NCBI GenBank assembly: GCA_937858165.1
Contig: CALLZA010000561.1
Location: 1 to 8,446, forward strand
DNA from: an uncultured Ardenticatenia bacterium
Lineage (GTDB): Bacteria > Chloroflexota > Anaerolineae > Promineifilales > Promineifilaceae
Direction: 5' to 3'
DNA length: 8,446 nucleotides
In this document: positions 1-6,968 of the stretch, one piece after another
How the letters are laid out: each line of letters begins with the position of its first letter
Position numbering within the stretch: position 1 is the first letter of the stretch
The notes under the pieces: generated by a model
What the model was told of the DNA's origin: nothing
Database searches by the model: none
What the model saw: only the letters and a program-made list of their open reading frames with translations
Position numbers and translations under genes: made by a program

Positions 1-2
1 CG

Positions 3-950
3 CGCCTCTTCTGCAACTCCATTCGCGGCCAATACAGGTCACGCGCCTGTGCCTTCGAGGAAGCGCTCCAGGAGTGCCGGCCCGCCGGCAGCATCGGCCG
101 GGGAATCATGGGAAGCGACGTGGACATCGACTTCTACTCCCACTACGGCGCGGGGGCCTACATCTGCGGCGAAGAGACGGCGCTGATCGAGTCCTTGGCC
201 GGCAACCTCGGCCAGCCGTGGTCGAAGCCCCCCTTCCCCGCCGTCGAGGGGCTATACCGCAAACCCACCGTTGTCAACAACACCGAGACGCTGGCCAACG
301 TGCCCGGCATCCTCGTCAACGGCCCCGACTGGTTCAAGTCCACCGGCACCGAAGACAGCCCCGGCAACAAGATCGTCTGCATCAGCGGCCACGTCAACGC
401 CCCCGGCAACTATGAAGTGCCGCTGGGAACCACCTACCGGCAACTGCTCGAAATGGCCGGCGGCGTGCGCGACGGCAAACGCTTCAAGGCCATACTGCCC
501 AGCGGTGGCTCCGGCCCCATCATCACTGAAGATGCCCTCGACGCCGCGTGCAGCTATGACGGCCTGACCCCCTTCCGCTCCGTCATGGGTTCGGCCTCGG
601 TCATCGTCATGGACGAGACGACCGACATGGTCTGGGCCGCGCTGAAGATGATCCACTTCTTCCGCCACGAGTCCTGCGGCAAGTGCACCCCCTGCCGCGA
701 GGGCACGTTCTGGATGGAGCAGGTGCTGCACCGCGTCTACCACGGCCACGGCACCGAAGCCGACATCAAGCTGCTGGAGAGCGTCGCCAACAACATGACC
801 GGCAAGTGCCTCTGCGCCCTGGGCGAATTCGCCACCAGCCCCGTCCTGTCCAGCATCCGACACTTCCTGCCGGAGTACAAGGCCAAGGTCAGCACCGCCG
901 CCCAGCAGGCGGCGCGGGAGAGCGTGCCGGTGGCGATAGCGGGGCGGTAG
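3..950 (+). CDS. nuoF: NADH-quinone oxidoreductase subunit F (NuoF), 5'-truncated by the contig edge
   Basis: This subunit oxidises NADH with FMN and passes electrons to cluster N3 at the tip of the complex I peripheral arm. The open frame runs in from the left edge, so about 315 C-terminal residues are visible and the N-terminal part with most of the FMN/NADH-binding fold is missing. The 51-kDa signature [16 protein letters not shown] is encoded at 147-194. The N3 ligand motif [12 protein letters not shown] is at 669-704, and the fourth ligand is the second Cys of KCLCALGEF (codon 813-815). An internal ATG at 108 lies inside the conserved region and is not the true start. The first 30 or so residues read SIRGQY where the family normally has YIRGEY, but their length fits with no frameshift. 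The stop TAG is followed by a repeat-rich 85-base gap before a Uma2-family gene. Identity is very secure. Confidence 0.97.
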   Translation, partial: RLFCNSIRGQYRSRACAFEEALQECRPAGSIGRGIMGSDVDIDFYSHYGAGAYICGEETALIESLAGNLGQPWSKPPFPAVEGLYRKPTVVNNTETLANVPGILVNGPDWFKSTGTEDSPGNKIVCISGHVNAPGNYEVPLGTTYRQLLEMAGGVRDGKRFKAILPSGGSGPIITEDALDAACSYDGLTPFRSVMGSASVIVMDETTDMVWAALKMIHFFRHESCGKCTPCREGTFWMEQVLHRVYHGHGTEADIKLLESVANNMTGKCLCALGEFATSPVLSSIRHFLPEYKAKVSTAAQQAARESVPVAIAGR

Positions 951-954
951 TGAG

Positions 955-989
955 CAGTAGACAGTAAAACAGCAAGCAGTATTCAGCAG
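955..989. repeat. Degenerate CAG heptad repeat downstream of nuoF
   Basis: The pentamer CAGTA or CAGCA occurs five times, starting at 955, 962, 970, 977 and 984, a spacing of 7, 8, 7 and 7 bases. It begins right after the nuoF stop codon. No ORF, promoter or terminator was recognised in the 951-1035 gap. It looks like a decayed heptameric tandem repeat similar in style to cyanobacterial short tandemly repeated sequences. Function is unknown. Confidence 0.6.
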
Positions 990-1035
990 GTCAGAAAGGC
1001 AGAAGACGCTCTGAACTCGTAACCCGTCACTCGAA

Positions 1036-1671
1036 ATGGCTACACAGGCTGTAACATCTCCGCTGATTATTGAGCGCCGCTGGACGCAAGCGGAGTATCG
1101 GCGCTTGCCAGAGGGGCCGCCGTATTATGAGTTGGAAGATGGGGAGCTGATTGAGATGGTTCGGCCGCGCGGAAGGCATCAAGAACTCATTGGCGAATTG
1201 TACGCCGCTATCGCCAGTTATCTGCGGCGCGAACGTCTAGGGAAGATCTGGCCGGAGGTTGCGGTCTATTTGTCGCCGCGCCACATCTACATCCCCGACT
1301 TGAGCTTCCTGCTGACCGAGAACCTGAGCCGCTTCGCTGACGACGTAGCTATCGAAGGCCCGCCCGATATGGTGGTCGAGGTGATGTCCCCTTCCACCGC
1401 CTCCCGCGACAAGGCGCACAAACTGCGCGTTTACTACGCCGCCGGCGTGCCCTGGTACTGGCTGGTCGAAGCCGAATCGTTGCTCGTCACCGAATATCGC
1501 TACACGCCGGACGGCTATCTGGTCAACCAGATCGTCTCGCCCGACGACGTGTTTAATCCGGCGCTCTTCACCGGCCTGGCCCTGCCGCTGGCCGAGCTGG
1601 TCGGCGCGCCACCCGAAGAAACAGCCACCGATAGCGCGGATAGCCCCACCTCAGCGGAGCAAAATCTGTGA
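1036..1671 (+). CDS. Uma2 family restriction endonuclease-like protein
   Basis: This 211-residue protein belongs to the Uma2 family (formerly DUF820), which has a PD-(D/E)XK nuclease-type fold. Members are abundant in Cyanobacteria and Chloroflexota, and their biological role is mostly unknown. The family landmarks are visible: YELEDGELIEM (31-41), IPDLSFL with D88, PPDMVVEVMSPST with D111 and E115, the basic stretch SRDKAHKLRVYYAAGVP with K126/K129, and YWLVEAE (141-147; the family usually has YWLVDP). D88 or D111, E115 and K126/K129 are the probable active-site set. The ATG at 1036 is the natural start at family length, but no clear Shine-Dalgarno precedes it. The 5' half uses more A/T-ending codons than the nuo genes. 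The gene sits on the same strand between nuoF and nuoG, is not a complex I component, and ends inside a tandem 9-mer repeat. Nuclease activity is inferred only from the family. Confidence 0.92.
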   Translation: MATQAVTSPLIIERRWTQAEYRRLPEGPPYYELEDGELIEMVRPRGRHQELIGELYAAIASYLRRERLGKIWPEVAVYLSPRHIYIPDLSFLLTENLSRFADDVAIEGPPDMVVEVMSPSTASRDKAHKLRVYYAAGVPWYWLVEAESLLVTEYRYTPDGYLVNQIVSPDDVFNPALFTGLALPLAELVGAPPEETATDSADSPTSAEQNL

Positions 1672-1688
1672 AATCTGTGAAATCTGTG
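1662..1688. repeat. Triple tandem 9-mer overlapping the uma2 stop
   Basis: Three perfect adjacent copies of AAATCTGTG occupy 1662-1670, 1671-1679 and 1680-1688. The uma2 stop codon TGA (1669-1671) spans the junction of copies one and two, so the repeat supplies the gene's terminus. Because the unit is nine bases long, the same frame would meet TGA again at the next junction. It lies 23 bases before nuoG. Confidence 0.85.
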
Positions 1689-1711
1689 GTTAGAACTATA
1701 GGAACCGACCT

Positions 1712-4297
1712 ATGACTGACATGGTCAATCTGACAATTGACGGCGTGGCCGTGGCCGTCCCCAAGGGGACGCTGGTCGTCGACGCCGCGAAGAAAGTCAA
1801 CATCGACATCCCGGTGTTCTGCTACCACCCCAAGCTGGCCCCCGTCGGCATGTGCCGCATGTGCCTGGTCGAGATCGGCGTGCCCGTCATCGACCGCGCC
1901 ACCGGCCAGCCCGCCCTCAACGCCGACGGCACCCCCCGCCTCAACTTCGGCAAGGGCTTGCAGACCGGCTGCACCGTCGCCGTCAGCGAAGGCATGGTCG
2001 TTCGCGGCAACACCATCCCGGTGCAGGACGCCCGCGAGGACATCATCGAGTTCCTGCTGACCAGCCACCCCCTCGACTGCCCCATCTGTGACAAGGGCGG
2101 CGAGTGCCCGCTGCAAAACCTGACCATGGCCTACGGCCGCGACGAGAGCCGCATGGTCTTCACCGAAAAGATGAAGCTGGCCAAGCACGTCCCCCTGGGC
2201 GAAATCATCACCCTCGACCGCGAGCGCTGCATCCAGTGCGCCCGCTGCACCCGCTTCCAGGCCGAAATCGTCGACGACCCCGTCATCGGCTTCCACAACC
2301 GCGGCCGCCGCCTGGAGATCGTCACCTTCTCCGAGCCCGGCTTCGATAGCTACTGGAGCGGCAACACCACCGACATCTGCCCCGTCGGCGCGCTGACCAG
2401 CTCTGACTTCCGCTTCGGCGCCCGCCCGTGGGAGCTAACCCCCGTCGCCGGCATCTGCACCCACTGCCCCGTCGGCTGCAACACCACCATGAGCACCCGG
2501 CGCGAGGCGGCCAGCGGCGGCCGCAACGTCATCAAGCGCATCATGCCCCGCCAGAACGAATGGGTCAACGAGCTGTGGATCTGCGACAAGGGGCGCTTCG
2601 TCCACCACTACGCCGACGACCCCACCCGCCTGACGCAACCCCTCGTGCGGCGCGACGGCCGTCTGGAGCCGGTCTCGTGGGACGACGCGCTCGACTTCGT
2701 CGCCGGGCGGCTGCAACAGCACAAGGACGCCGTCGCCGGTGTGGCCGGCGATCGGCTGAGCAACGAGGACTACTTCCTCTTCCAGCGCCTCCTGCGCCAG
2801 GGGCTGGGCAGCGGCCACATCGACCTGGCCGAGCGGCGGCTGGCGGGCGCCGACGTCGTCGCCCGCGTCGGCCTCAGCCGCGGCAGCAACCTCAAGGAGC
2901 TGGGCCGCGGCGACGCCATTCTCGTCGTTGCCGCCGATTTGCACGAAGAAGCCCCCGTCTGGTGGCTGCGCGTCAAACAGGCCGCCGAGCGCGGCGCGGC
3001 CCTCGTCGTCCTCAACGCCCGGCCGACCCGCCTCGACAAGTTCGCCCGCTTCGCCCGCCACTACGACGCCGGCGCGGCCCTGACCGCCGTGCGCGAACTG
3101 CTGGCCCTGGCCCACGTCGACACCGGCGACCGCCCGGCCGACGCCGCCCAGGCCACGGCCAACACGCTCATCGAAGCCAATAACCTCGTCGTCTTCTACG
3201 GCGCGGAAGGGCTGAGCTATGAGCAGAGCGACACCCTGGCCCGCATGCTGGGCAACCTGCTGCTGCTCCGCCGCGGCGACGACGCGCCCCCCTTCGCCGG
3301 GCGGCCCAACAACGGCCTCGTCGCCGTCGGCCGCCACGCCAACTACCAGGGCGCGCGCGACATGGGTGTCCACCCCACCCTCGGCCCCGGCCATAGCGCC
3401 GCGCCCAGCGCCGGGCTAAACGCCGACGACATCTACGCCGCCGCCGCCGATGGCCGCCTGCGCGCCCTCTTCGCCCTGGGGGCCGACCCCGTGGGCGACG
3501 GGCTGATGGACGGCCGCGGCCAGTTATCCTTCCTCGTCGTCCAGGAGCTGTTCCTGACCGAGACGGCCAAACTGGCCGATGTCGTACTGCCCGCCCAGAG
3601 CTGGGCCGAGCGCGAAGGCACCTTCACCAGCGGCGAGCGGCGCGTGCAGCGCACCTACCCGGCCATCCCGGCCATGGGCCAGGCGCGCCCCGACTGGCAG
3701 ATTCTGGCCCAGCTTGGCGAGCGCGTCGGCCTGGGCAAGCCGCCCTTCGCCGCCAGCCTCGTCTTCAAGGAGATCGCCGCCGCCATCCCCCAATACGCCG
3801 GTATGGACTACCGCACGCTGGCCCAGGTGACGGAGCAGTGGCCGGTGGTCGGCGGCAGCGACCTCTACTTCGGCGGCACGGCCTATGACAACCATCAGGG
3901 GCTCGGCCAGCAGACGGCCACGGCGGCCGAGAGCGGCGCGCTGGACGGCTTCGACCTGCCCGCCGACACCCCGGCGACGACGGCCCCCCGGCGCGTCGGG
4001 GCCATCAACGTCCTGCGCACGCCCGCCCTCTATACGCCGGGCACGCTCATCAACCTGACGCCCGTCCTGCGCGACCGGCTGGCCCGGCCGACGCTGTTCA
4101 TCAACCCCGGCGACGCCGCCGCGCTGCTCATCGGCGCGGGCGAGGCGATGGTGGTCATGGGCGGCGAAGAGGTGGCGGCCACGGTCGTGCTCGACGAAGA
4201 CGCGCCGATCGGGCTGGCCCTGCTGCGCGGCGCGGGCGGCGACGGCGCAGCCCAGACGGCCGTCGTCCGCAGCGCTGCTGAGCCGGTCGCGGCCTAA
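1712..4297 (+). CDS. nuoG: NADH-quinone oxidoreductase subunit G (NuoG), iron-sulfur electron-transfer subunit
   Basis: NuoG is the largest peripheral-arm subunit and relays electrons from NuoF towards NuoI. At 861 residues it is of normal length. The N-terminal 2Fe-2S domain has C37, C48, C51 and C87. A His-Cys3 motif for a 4Fe-4S cluster follows with H119, C123, C126 and C132. A second 4Fe-4S site has C173, C176, C179 and C223. A third set, C249, C252, C256 and C291, matches the off-pathway N7 cluster found in some bacteria such as Thermus and E. coli. Residues from about 300 form a molybdopterin-oxidoreductase-like domain, including LADVVLPAQSWAEREGTFT near 621-639, with a C-terminal dinucleotide-binding-like domain from about 780 to 850; in complex I this region is not expected to bind molybdenum. 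The ATG at 1712 is preceded by AGGA at 1700-1703; M4 (1721) is a less likely alternative start. Confidence 0.97.
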   Translation: MTDMVNLTIDGVAVAVPKGTLVVDAAKKVNIDIPVFCYHPKLAPVGMCRMCLVEIGVPVIDRATGQPALNADGTPRLNFGKGLQTGCTVAVSEGMVVRGNTIPVQDAREDIIEFLLTSHPLDCPICDKGGECPLQNLTMAYGRDESRMVFTEKMKLAKHVPLGEIITLDRERCIQCARCTRFQAEIVDDPVIGFHNRGRRLEIVTFSEPGFDSYWSGNTTDICPVGALTSSDFRFGARPWELTPVAGICTHCPVGCNTTMSTRREAASGGRNVIKRIMPRQNEWVNELWICDKGRFVHHYADDPTRLTQPLVRRDGRLEPVSWDDALDFVAGRLQQHKDAVAGVAGDRLSNEDYFLFQRLLRQGLGSGHIDLAERRLAGADVVARVGLSRGSNLKELGRGDAILVVAADLHEEAPVWWLRVKQAAERGAALVVLNARPTRLDKFARFARHYDAGAALTAVRELLALAHVDTGDRPADAAQATANTLIEANNLVVFYGAEGLSYEQSDTLARMLGNLLLLRRGDDAPPFAGRPNNGLVAVGRHANYQGARDMGVHPTLGPGHSAAPSAGLNADDIYAAAADGRLRALFALGADPVGDGLMDGRGQLSFLVVQELFLTETAKLADVVLPAQSWAEREGTFTSGERRVQRTYPAIPAMGQARPDWQILAQLGERVGLGKPPFAASLVFKEIAAAIPQYAGMDYRTLAQVTEQWPVVGGSDLYFGGTAYDNHQGLGQQTATAAESGALDGFDLPADTPATTAPRRVGAINVLRTPALYTPGTLINLTPVLRDRLARPTLFINPGDAAALLIGAGEAMVVMGGEEVAATVVLDEDAPIGLALLRGAGGDGAAQTAVVRSAAEPVAA

Positions 4298-4314
4298 TCA
4301 ATACGCGCCCAGAG

Positions 4315-4344
4315 CTGACAGGTCTTCAGAGACCTGTCAGGTCT
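4315..4344. repeat. 11-bp hairpin with extra direct half-copy in the nuoG-nuoH gap
   Basis: CTGACAGGTCT (4315-4325) and AGACCTGTCAG (4330-4340) form a perfect 11-bp stem around the four-base loop TCAG. CAGGTCT then recurs at 4338-4344, giving a direct repeat of the left arm. No T-tract follows, and nuoH starts 18 bases later with its own ribosome site at 4352-4356, so it is not a typical intrinsic terminator. It could be a dispersed REP-like element or an mRNA-processing or stability hairpin. Confidence 0.8.
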
Positions 4345-4362
4345 CGGCCACAGGAGTAATCA

Positions 4363-5466
4363 ATGACTCCCGGTGCAATCGCCATTCGAGCCTTAATCAT
4401 CGGCTTCATCATCAGCTTTGCCGTCATCACCGGCTTTGCCTACACCACGCTGCTGGAGCGCAAGGTGCTGGCCCGGCTCCAGCACCGCATCGGCCCCAAC
4501 CGCGCCGGCTACCTGCCCGTGCCCTGGCGCGGCGGCGAGAAGCGCTTCCTGAGCGGCTTCATGCAGCCGGCGGCCGACGCGGTGAAGCTGTTCTTCAAGG
4601 AAGACCCCACCCCGGCCAAGGTCGACAGGATCACCTATAACCTGGCCCCGATGCTGGCCGTCATCCCGGCCATCCTCATCCTGGCCGTCATCCCCTGGGC
4701 CCCCGCCTTCCGCCTCGGCCCGTGGCGCTTCGAACCGTACTTCGCCATCGCGCCGGGCATCAACGTTGGCGTGCTCTTCATTCTGGCCATCACCTCCATC
4801 GGCGTCTACGGCATCATCCTGGCCGGCTGGGCGTCGAACAGCAAGTACGCCATCCTGGGCGGCATCCGCGCCTCGGCCCAGATGATCAGCTATGAGCTGG
4901 CCCTGGGCATCATCGTCCTCATCCCGATCATGATGGCCAACTCGATGAACCTGGGCGACATTGTCGAGGCCCAGCGCCCCATCTGGTTCGTCTTCATCCA
5001 GCCCCTGGCGGCTATCGTCTTCTTCGTGGCCGCCCTGGCCGAGTTGCAACGCGCCCCGTTCGACCTGCTGGAAGCGGAACAGGAGCTGTCGGCCGGGTTC
5101 AACGTCGAGTACGCCGGCATGCGCTTCGGCATGTTCTTCATGGCCGAGTACATGAAGATGATCTCGCTCAGCGCCATCTTCGCCACCTTCTTCCTGGGCG
5201 GCTACGGCGGCCCGTTCGTCGACCGCCTGCCCTGGCTGGGCTTCATTTACATCATCCTGAAGATCATCGCCTGTCTGTTCCTGATGATCTGGATTCGCGC
5301 CTCCCTGCCGCGGCTGCGCTATGACCAGCTCATGGGCTTCGGCTGGAAGGGGCTGCTGCCCATCGCCGTGCTCAACTTCATCATCACCGCCGTGCTCATT
5401 GTCATGGCCGAAGAGGGCACGTTTGCGCCGCTGCTGGAGACGATTCGAGGCTTCTTTATAGGCTAG
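4363..5466 (+). CDS. nuoH: NADH-quinone oxidoreductase subunit H (NuoH), quinone-site membrane subunit
   Basis: NuoH (367 residues, multi-pass) anchors the peripheral arm and forms most of the quinone chamber linking electron transfer to proton pumping. Visible hallmarks are LERKVLARLQHRIGPNRAG (31-49), GFMQPAADAVKLFFKE (65-80), GWASNSKYAILGGIRASAQM (155-174), ELQRAPFDLLEAEQELSAG (227-245), VEYAGMRFGMFFMAEY (248-263) and IRASLPRLRYDQLM (311-324). The acidic residues of the quinone-tunnel loop (E227, E237, E239, E241) are retained. The loop after GPNRAG is longer than I recall for E. coli NuoH, by about 13 residues. The start ATG is preceded by AGGAG at 4352-4356 with six bases of spacing. It follows nuoG after a 65-base gap with a hairpin, and its TAG stop abuts a duplicated 14-mer. 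Confidence 0.97.
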   Translation: MTPGAIAIRALIIGFIISFAVITGFAYTTLLERKVLARLQHRIGPNRAGYLPVPWRGGEKRFLSGFMQPAADAVKLFFKEDPTPAKVDRITYNLAPMLAVIPAILILAVIPWAPAFRLGPWRFEPYFAIAPGINVGVLFILAITSIGVYGIILAGWASNSKYAILGGIRASAQMISYELALGIIVLIPIMMANSMNLGDIVEAQRPIWFVFIQPLAAIVFFVAALAELQRAPFDLLEAEQELSAGFNVEYAGMRFGMFFMAEYMKMISLSAIFATFFLGGYGGPFVDRLPWLGFIYIILKIIACLFLMIWIRASLPRLRYDQLMGFGWKGLLPIAVLNFIITAVLIVMAEEGTFAPLLETIRGFFIG

Positions 5467-5526
5467 GTTCCAGGGGCCAGGTTCCAGGGGCCAGGGAAGA
5501 GTACTGTTCCCTGAGCCCTGGCCCTG
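5466..5526. repeat. Duplicated 14-mer and nested palindrome in the nuoH-nuoI gap
   Basis: GGTTCCAGGGGCCA occurs twice in perfect tandem at 5466-5479 and 5480-5493, its first base being the last base of the nuoH stop. CAGGGAA (5492-5498) and TTCCCTG (5507-5513) then form a 7-bp stem around an 8-base loop containing the palindrome AGTACT. A wider pairing of 5485-5496 with 5516-5526 is possible with one bulged base. The nuoI ribosome site AGGAGA (5531-5536) lies just outside the structure. There is no T-tract, so a terminator is unlikely. Confidence 0.75.
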
Positions 5527-5541
5527 ATTAAGGAGATACGC

Positions 5542-6042
5542 ATGATCGGTGAGATTCTCAAAGGCATGGGCACGACGCTGAAGCACCTGTTCATGCCGCC
5601 GGTGACCATCCAGTACCCGGAGGTCCAGCGGCCGGTACGCCAGCGGTTCAAGGGCCGCCACGAGCTGAAGCGCTATGACAACGGGCTGGAGCGCTGCATC
5701 GGCTGTTCGCTGTGCGCCGCCGCCTGCCCGGCCGACGCCATCTTCGTCGAAGCGGCCGAGAACACCGACGAAGAGCGCTACTCCCCCGGCGAACGGTACG
5801 CCCGCGTCTACGAGATCAACATGATGCGCTGCATCTTCTGCGGCTACTGCGAAGATGCGTGCCCGACGCAGGCCATCGTGCTGGAAGACCGGTACGAACT
5901 GAGCTTCTATGACCGGGCCAGCGCCATCTATACCAAGGAGATGCTGCTGACGGTCGTGCCGGAGCGCGGCATCCCGACACCGCAGGTCACCGAACCGGGT
6001 ACATTTACGCGGTCGATTCCGGACATGGAAAACCCGAAATGA
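5542..6042 (+). CDS. nuoI: NADH-quinone oxidoreductase subunit I (NuoI), two-cluster 4Fe-4S subunit
   Basis: NuoI is a ferredoxin-like subunit that carries electrons from NuoG towards NuoB and the terminal N2 cluster. It has 166 residues, within the family range. Two classic 4Fe-4S motifs are intact: [12 protein letters not shown] with C52, C55, C58 and C62, and [12 protein letters not shown] with C97, C100, C103 and C107. By the usual crossed arrangement, C52/C55/C58 plus C107 hold one cluster (N6a) and C97/C100/C103 plus C62 the other (N6b). The N-terminus has a short amphipathic stretch that fits docking on the membrane arm. AGGAGA at 5531-5536, five bases before the ATG, supports the start. 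The TGA stop overlaps the nuoJ start in an ATGA junction. Confidence 0.97.
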   Translation: MIGEILKGMGTTLKHLFMPPVTIQYPEVQRPVRQRFKGRHELKRYDNGLERCIGCSLCAAACPADAIFVEAAENTDEERYSPGERYARVYEINMMRCIFCGYCEDACPTQAIVLEDRYELSFYDRASAIYTKEMLLTVVPERGIPTPQVTEPGTFTRSIPDMENPK

Positions 6043-6575
6043 TACATCCCATCCCATTCATCCTCCTGGCCGCCGTGGCCGTGGCTGCGGCGCTGGGGAT
6101 GCTGTTGAGCCACAACGCCGTCCACTCGGCGCTCTACCTGGTGCTCAACTTCATCACCGTGGCCATCTTCTACCTGGCGCTCAACGCGCCGTTCATCGCC
6201 ATGGTGCAGATCACCGTCTATGCCGGGGCCATCGTTGTCCTGTTCCTGTTCGTGATCATGCTGCTGGGCGCGGAGCGGCTGCGCAGCGTGGCCGACGACG
6301 TAGGCGGGCCGGAGCGCTTCCACCGCTATACCGCCCTGCTGCTGGCCCTGGCACTGGTCGGTGTCGTCGGCTATCTGCTGTTCCAGGGCGGCGTGGGCGC
6401 GGCCATCGACCCGACAGCCGGGGCCACGCTCGATGCCAGCCCCCAGGCCCTGGGCATCCGGCTCTTCCAGTCCTACGTCTTGCCGTTCCAGGTGACGGGC
6501 GTCCTGCTGCTGGCGGCCATCGCCGGCGTCGTCATCTTCGGCCACACCAAGAAGCGCGGAGGGGAAAATGCCTAG
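6039..6575 (+). CDS. nuoJ: NADH-quinone oxidoreductase subunit J (NuoJ), membrane subunit
   Basis: NuoJ is a small membrane subunit between NuoH and NuoK/N, and its third helix is thought to change conformation during coupling. The 178-residue protein shows about five hydrophobic segments: roughly 5-23, 29-47, 54-77, 97-115 and 146-168. The family hallmark [17 protein letters not shown] lies at 60-76. Y61 corresponds by motif to the conserved tyrosine of the pi-bulge helix (Y59 in E. coli). The ATG overlaps the nuoI stop by four bases, with only a weak GGAA at 6027-6030 upstream, so translation is probably coupled to nuoI. Its last codons overlap the nuoK start and carry the nuoK ribosome site. 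Confidence 0.95.
   Translation: MIHPIPFILLAAVAVAAALGMLLSHNAVHSALYLVLNFITVAIFYLALNAPFIAMVQITVYAGAIVVLFLFVIMLLGAERLRSVADDVGGPERFHRYTALLLALALVGVVGYLLFQGGVGAAIDPTAGATLDASPQALGIRLFQSYVLPFQVTGVLLLAAIAGVVIFGHTKKRGGENA
6558..6564 (+). promoter_or_regulatory. Ribosome binding site of nuoK inside the nuoJ coding end
   Basis: GGAGGGG lies three bases before the nuoK ATG at 6568, within the final codons of nuoJ. The spacing is short, but the strong purine run and the eight-base overlap of nuoJ and nuoK support the chosen start and translational coupling. Confidence 0.6.
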
Positions 6576-6879
6576 CGCCGTCACCATCGACTGGTACATC
6601 GCCCTCAGTGGCATCCTGTTTGTCATCGGCGCGCTGGGCGTCCTGCTGCGCCGCAACGCTATCATCCTGTTCATGTCGGTCGAGCTGATGCTCAACAGTG
6701 CCAACCTGCTTTTCGTGGCCTTCGCCCGCCATCTGGGCGATCTGGATGGGCAGGTGCTGGTCTTTTTCGTCATCACCGTCGCCGCGGCCGAAGTCGCCGT
6801 CGGCCTGGCCCTGATCGTGGCCATCTTCCGCACGAAGAAGAGCATCAACATCGATGAGATTAATTTGCTGAAAGGATAG
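6568..6879 (+). CDS. nuoK: NADH-quinone oxidoreductase subunit K (NuoK), membrane subunit
   Basis: NuoK is the MrpC-like three-helix subunit in the central charged axis of the membrane arm. At 103 residues it is of standard size, with hydrophobic segments near 10-27, 30-53 and 62-86. The two functional membrane glutamates are present: E39 in [13 protein letters not shown] and E75 in [12 protein letters not shown], matching E36 and E72 of E. coli NuoK by motif. The protein ends in a typical polar tail ([10 protein letters not shown]). The start overlaps nuoJ by eight bases. The TAG stop at 6877-6879 is followed seven bases later by a large inverted repeat. Confidence 0.96.
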   Translation: MPSAVTIDWYIALSGILFVIGALGVLLRRNAIILFMSVELMLNSANLLFVAFARHLGDLDGQVLVFFVITVAAAEVAVGLALIVAIFRTKKSINIDEINLLKG

Positions 6880-6886
6880 CCGGTAT

Positions 6887-6968
6887 GAATTAGGAATTAG
6901 GAATTAAGAATTAGGAATTCAGAGCGCGCCTCTTCGATTCCTAATTCCTAATTCCTAATTCCTAATTC
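6887..6968. repeat. 32-bp inverted repeat of heptamers (GAATTAG / CTAATTC) between nuoK and nuoL
   Basis: The left arm (6887-6918) is a tandem of GAATTAG, GAATTAG, GAATTAA, GAATTAG and part of a fifth unit. The right arm (6937-6968) contains four perfect CTAATTC units at 6941, 6948, 6955 and 6962. The arms pair over 32 bp with a single A-C mismatch (6907 with 6948). The 18-base loop (6919-6936) holds a small GC-rich AGAG/CTCT hairpin. The AT-rich arms contrast sharply with the surrounding coding GC. It occupies most of the 104-base gap and ends seven bases before the likely nuoL ribosome site. No T-tract follows. Confidence 0.9.

Noticed and set aside
108..950. NuoF starting at the internal ATG (108)
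   Set aside because: The frame stays open to the left edge and encodes conserved NuoF sequence (IRG-Y and GIMGSD), so the ATG is internal.
1568..2296. Antisense open frame containing a TDFTDFTD repeat
   Set aside because: The repeat is just the reverse complement of the AAATCTGTG 9-mer, and the rest is shadow of uma2 and nuoG.
2435..3394. 319-residue antisense open frame opposite nuoG
   Set aside because: Same compositional shadow (G, A, V, D rich) with no recognisable domain; nuoG on the + strand is certain.
4315..4344. Rho-independent terminator after nuoG
   Set aside because: The stem lacks a following T-tract, and nuoH with its ribosome site begins 18 bases later in the same operon.
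4393..6057. 554-residue antisense open frame opposite nuoH and nuoI
   Set aside because: Its sequence is low-complexity, rich in D, G, A, Q and H, as expected from the complement of GC-rich codons. It lies opposite well-identified genes and matches no family.
6887..6968. CRISPR array
   Set aside because: Units are seven bases, directly adjacent, and inverted in the second half. There are no unique spacers and no cas genes.
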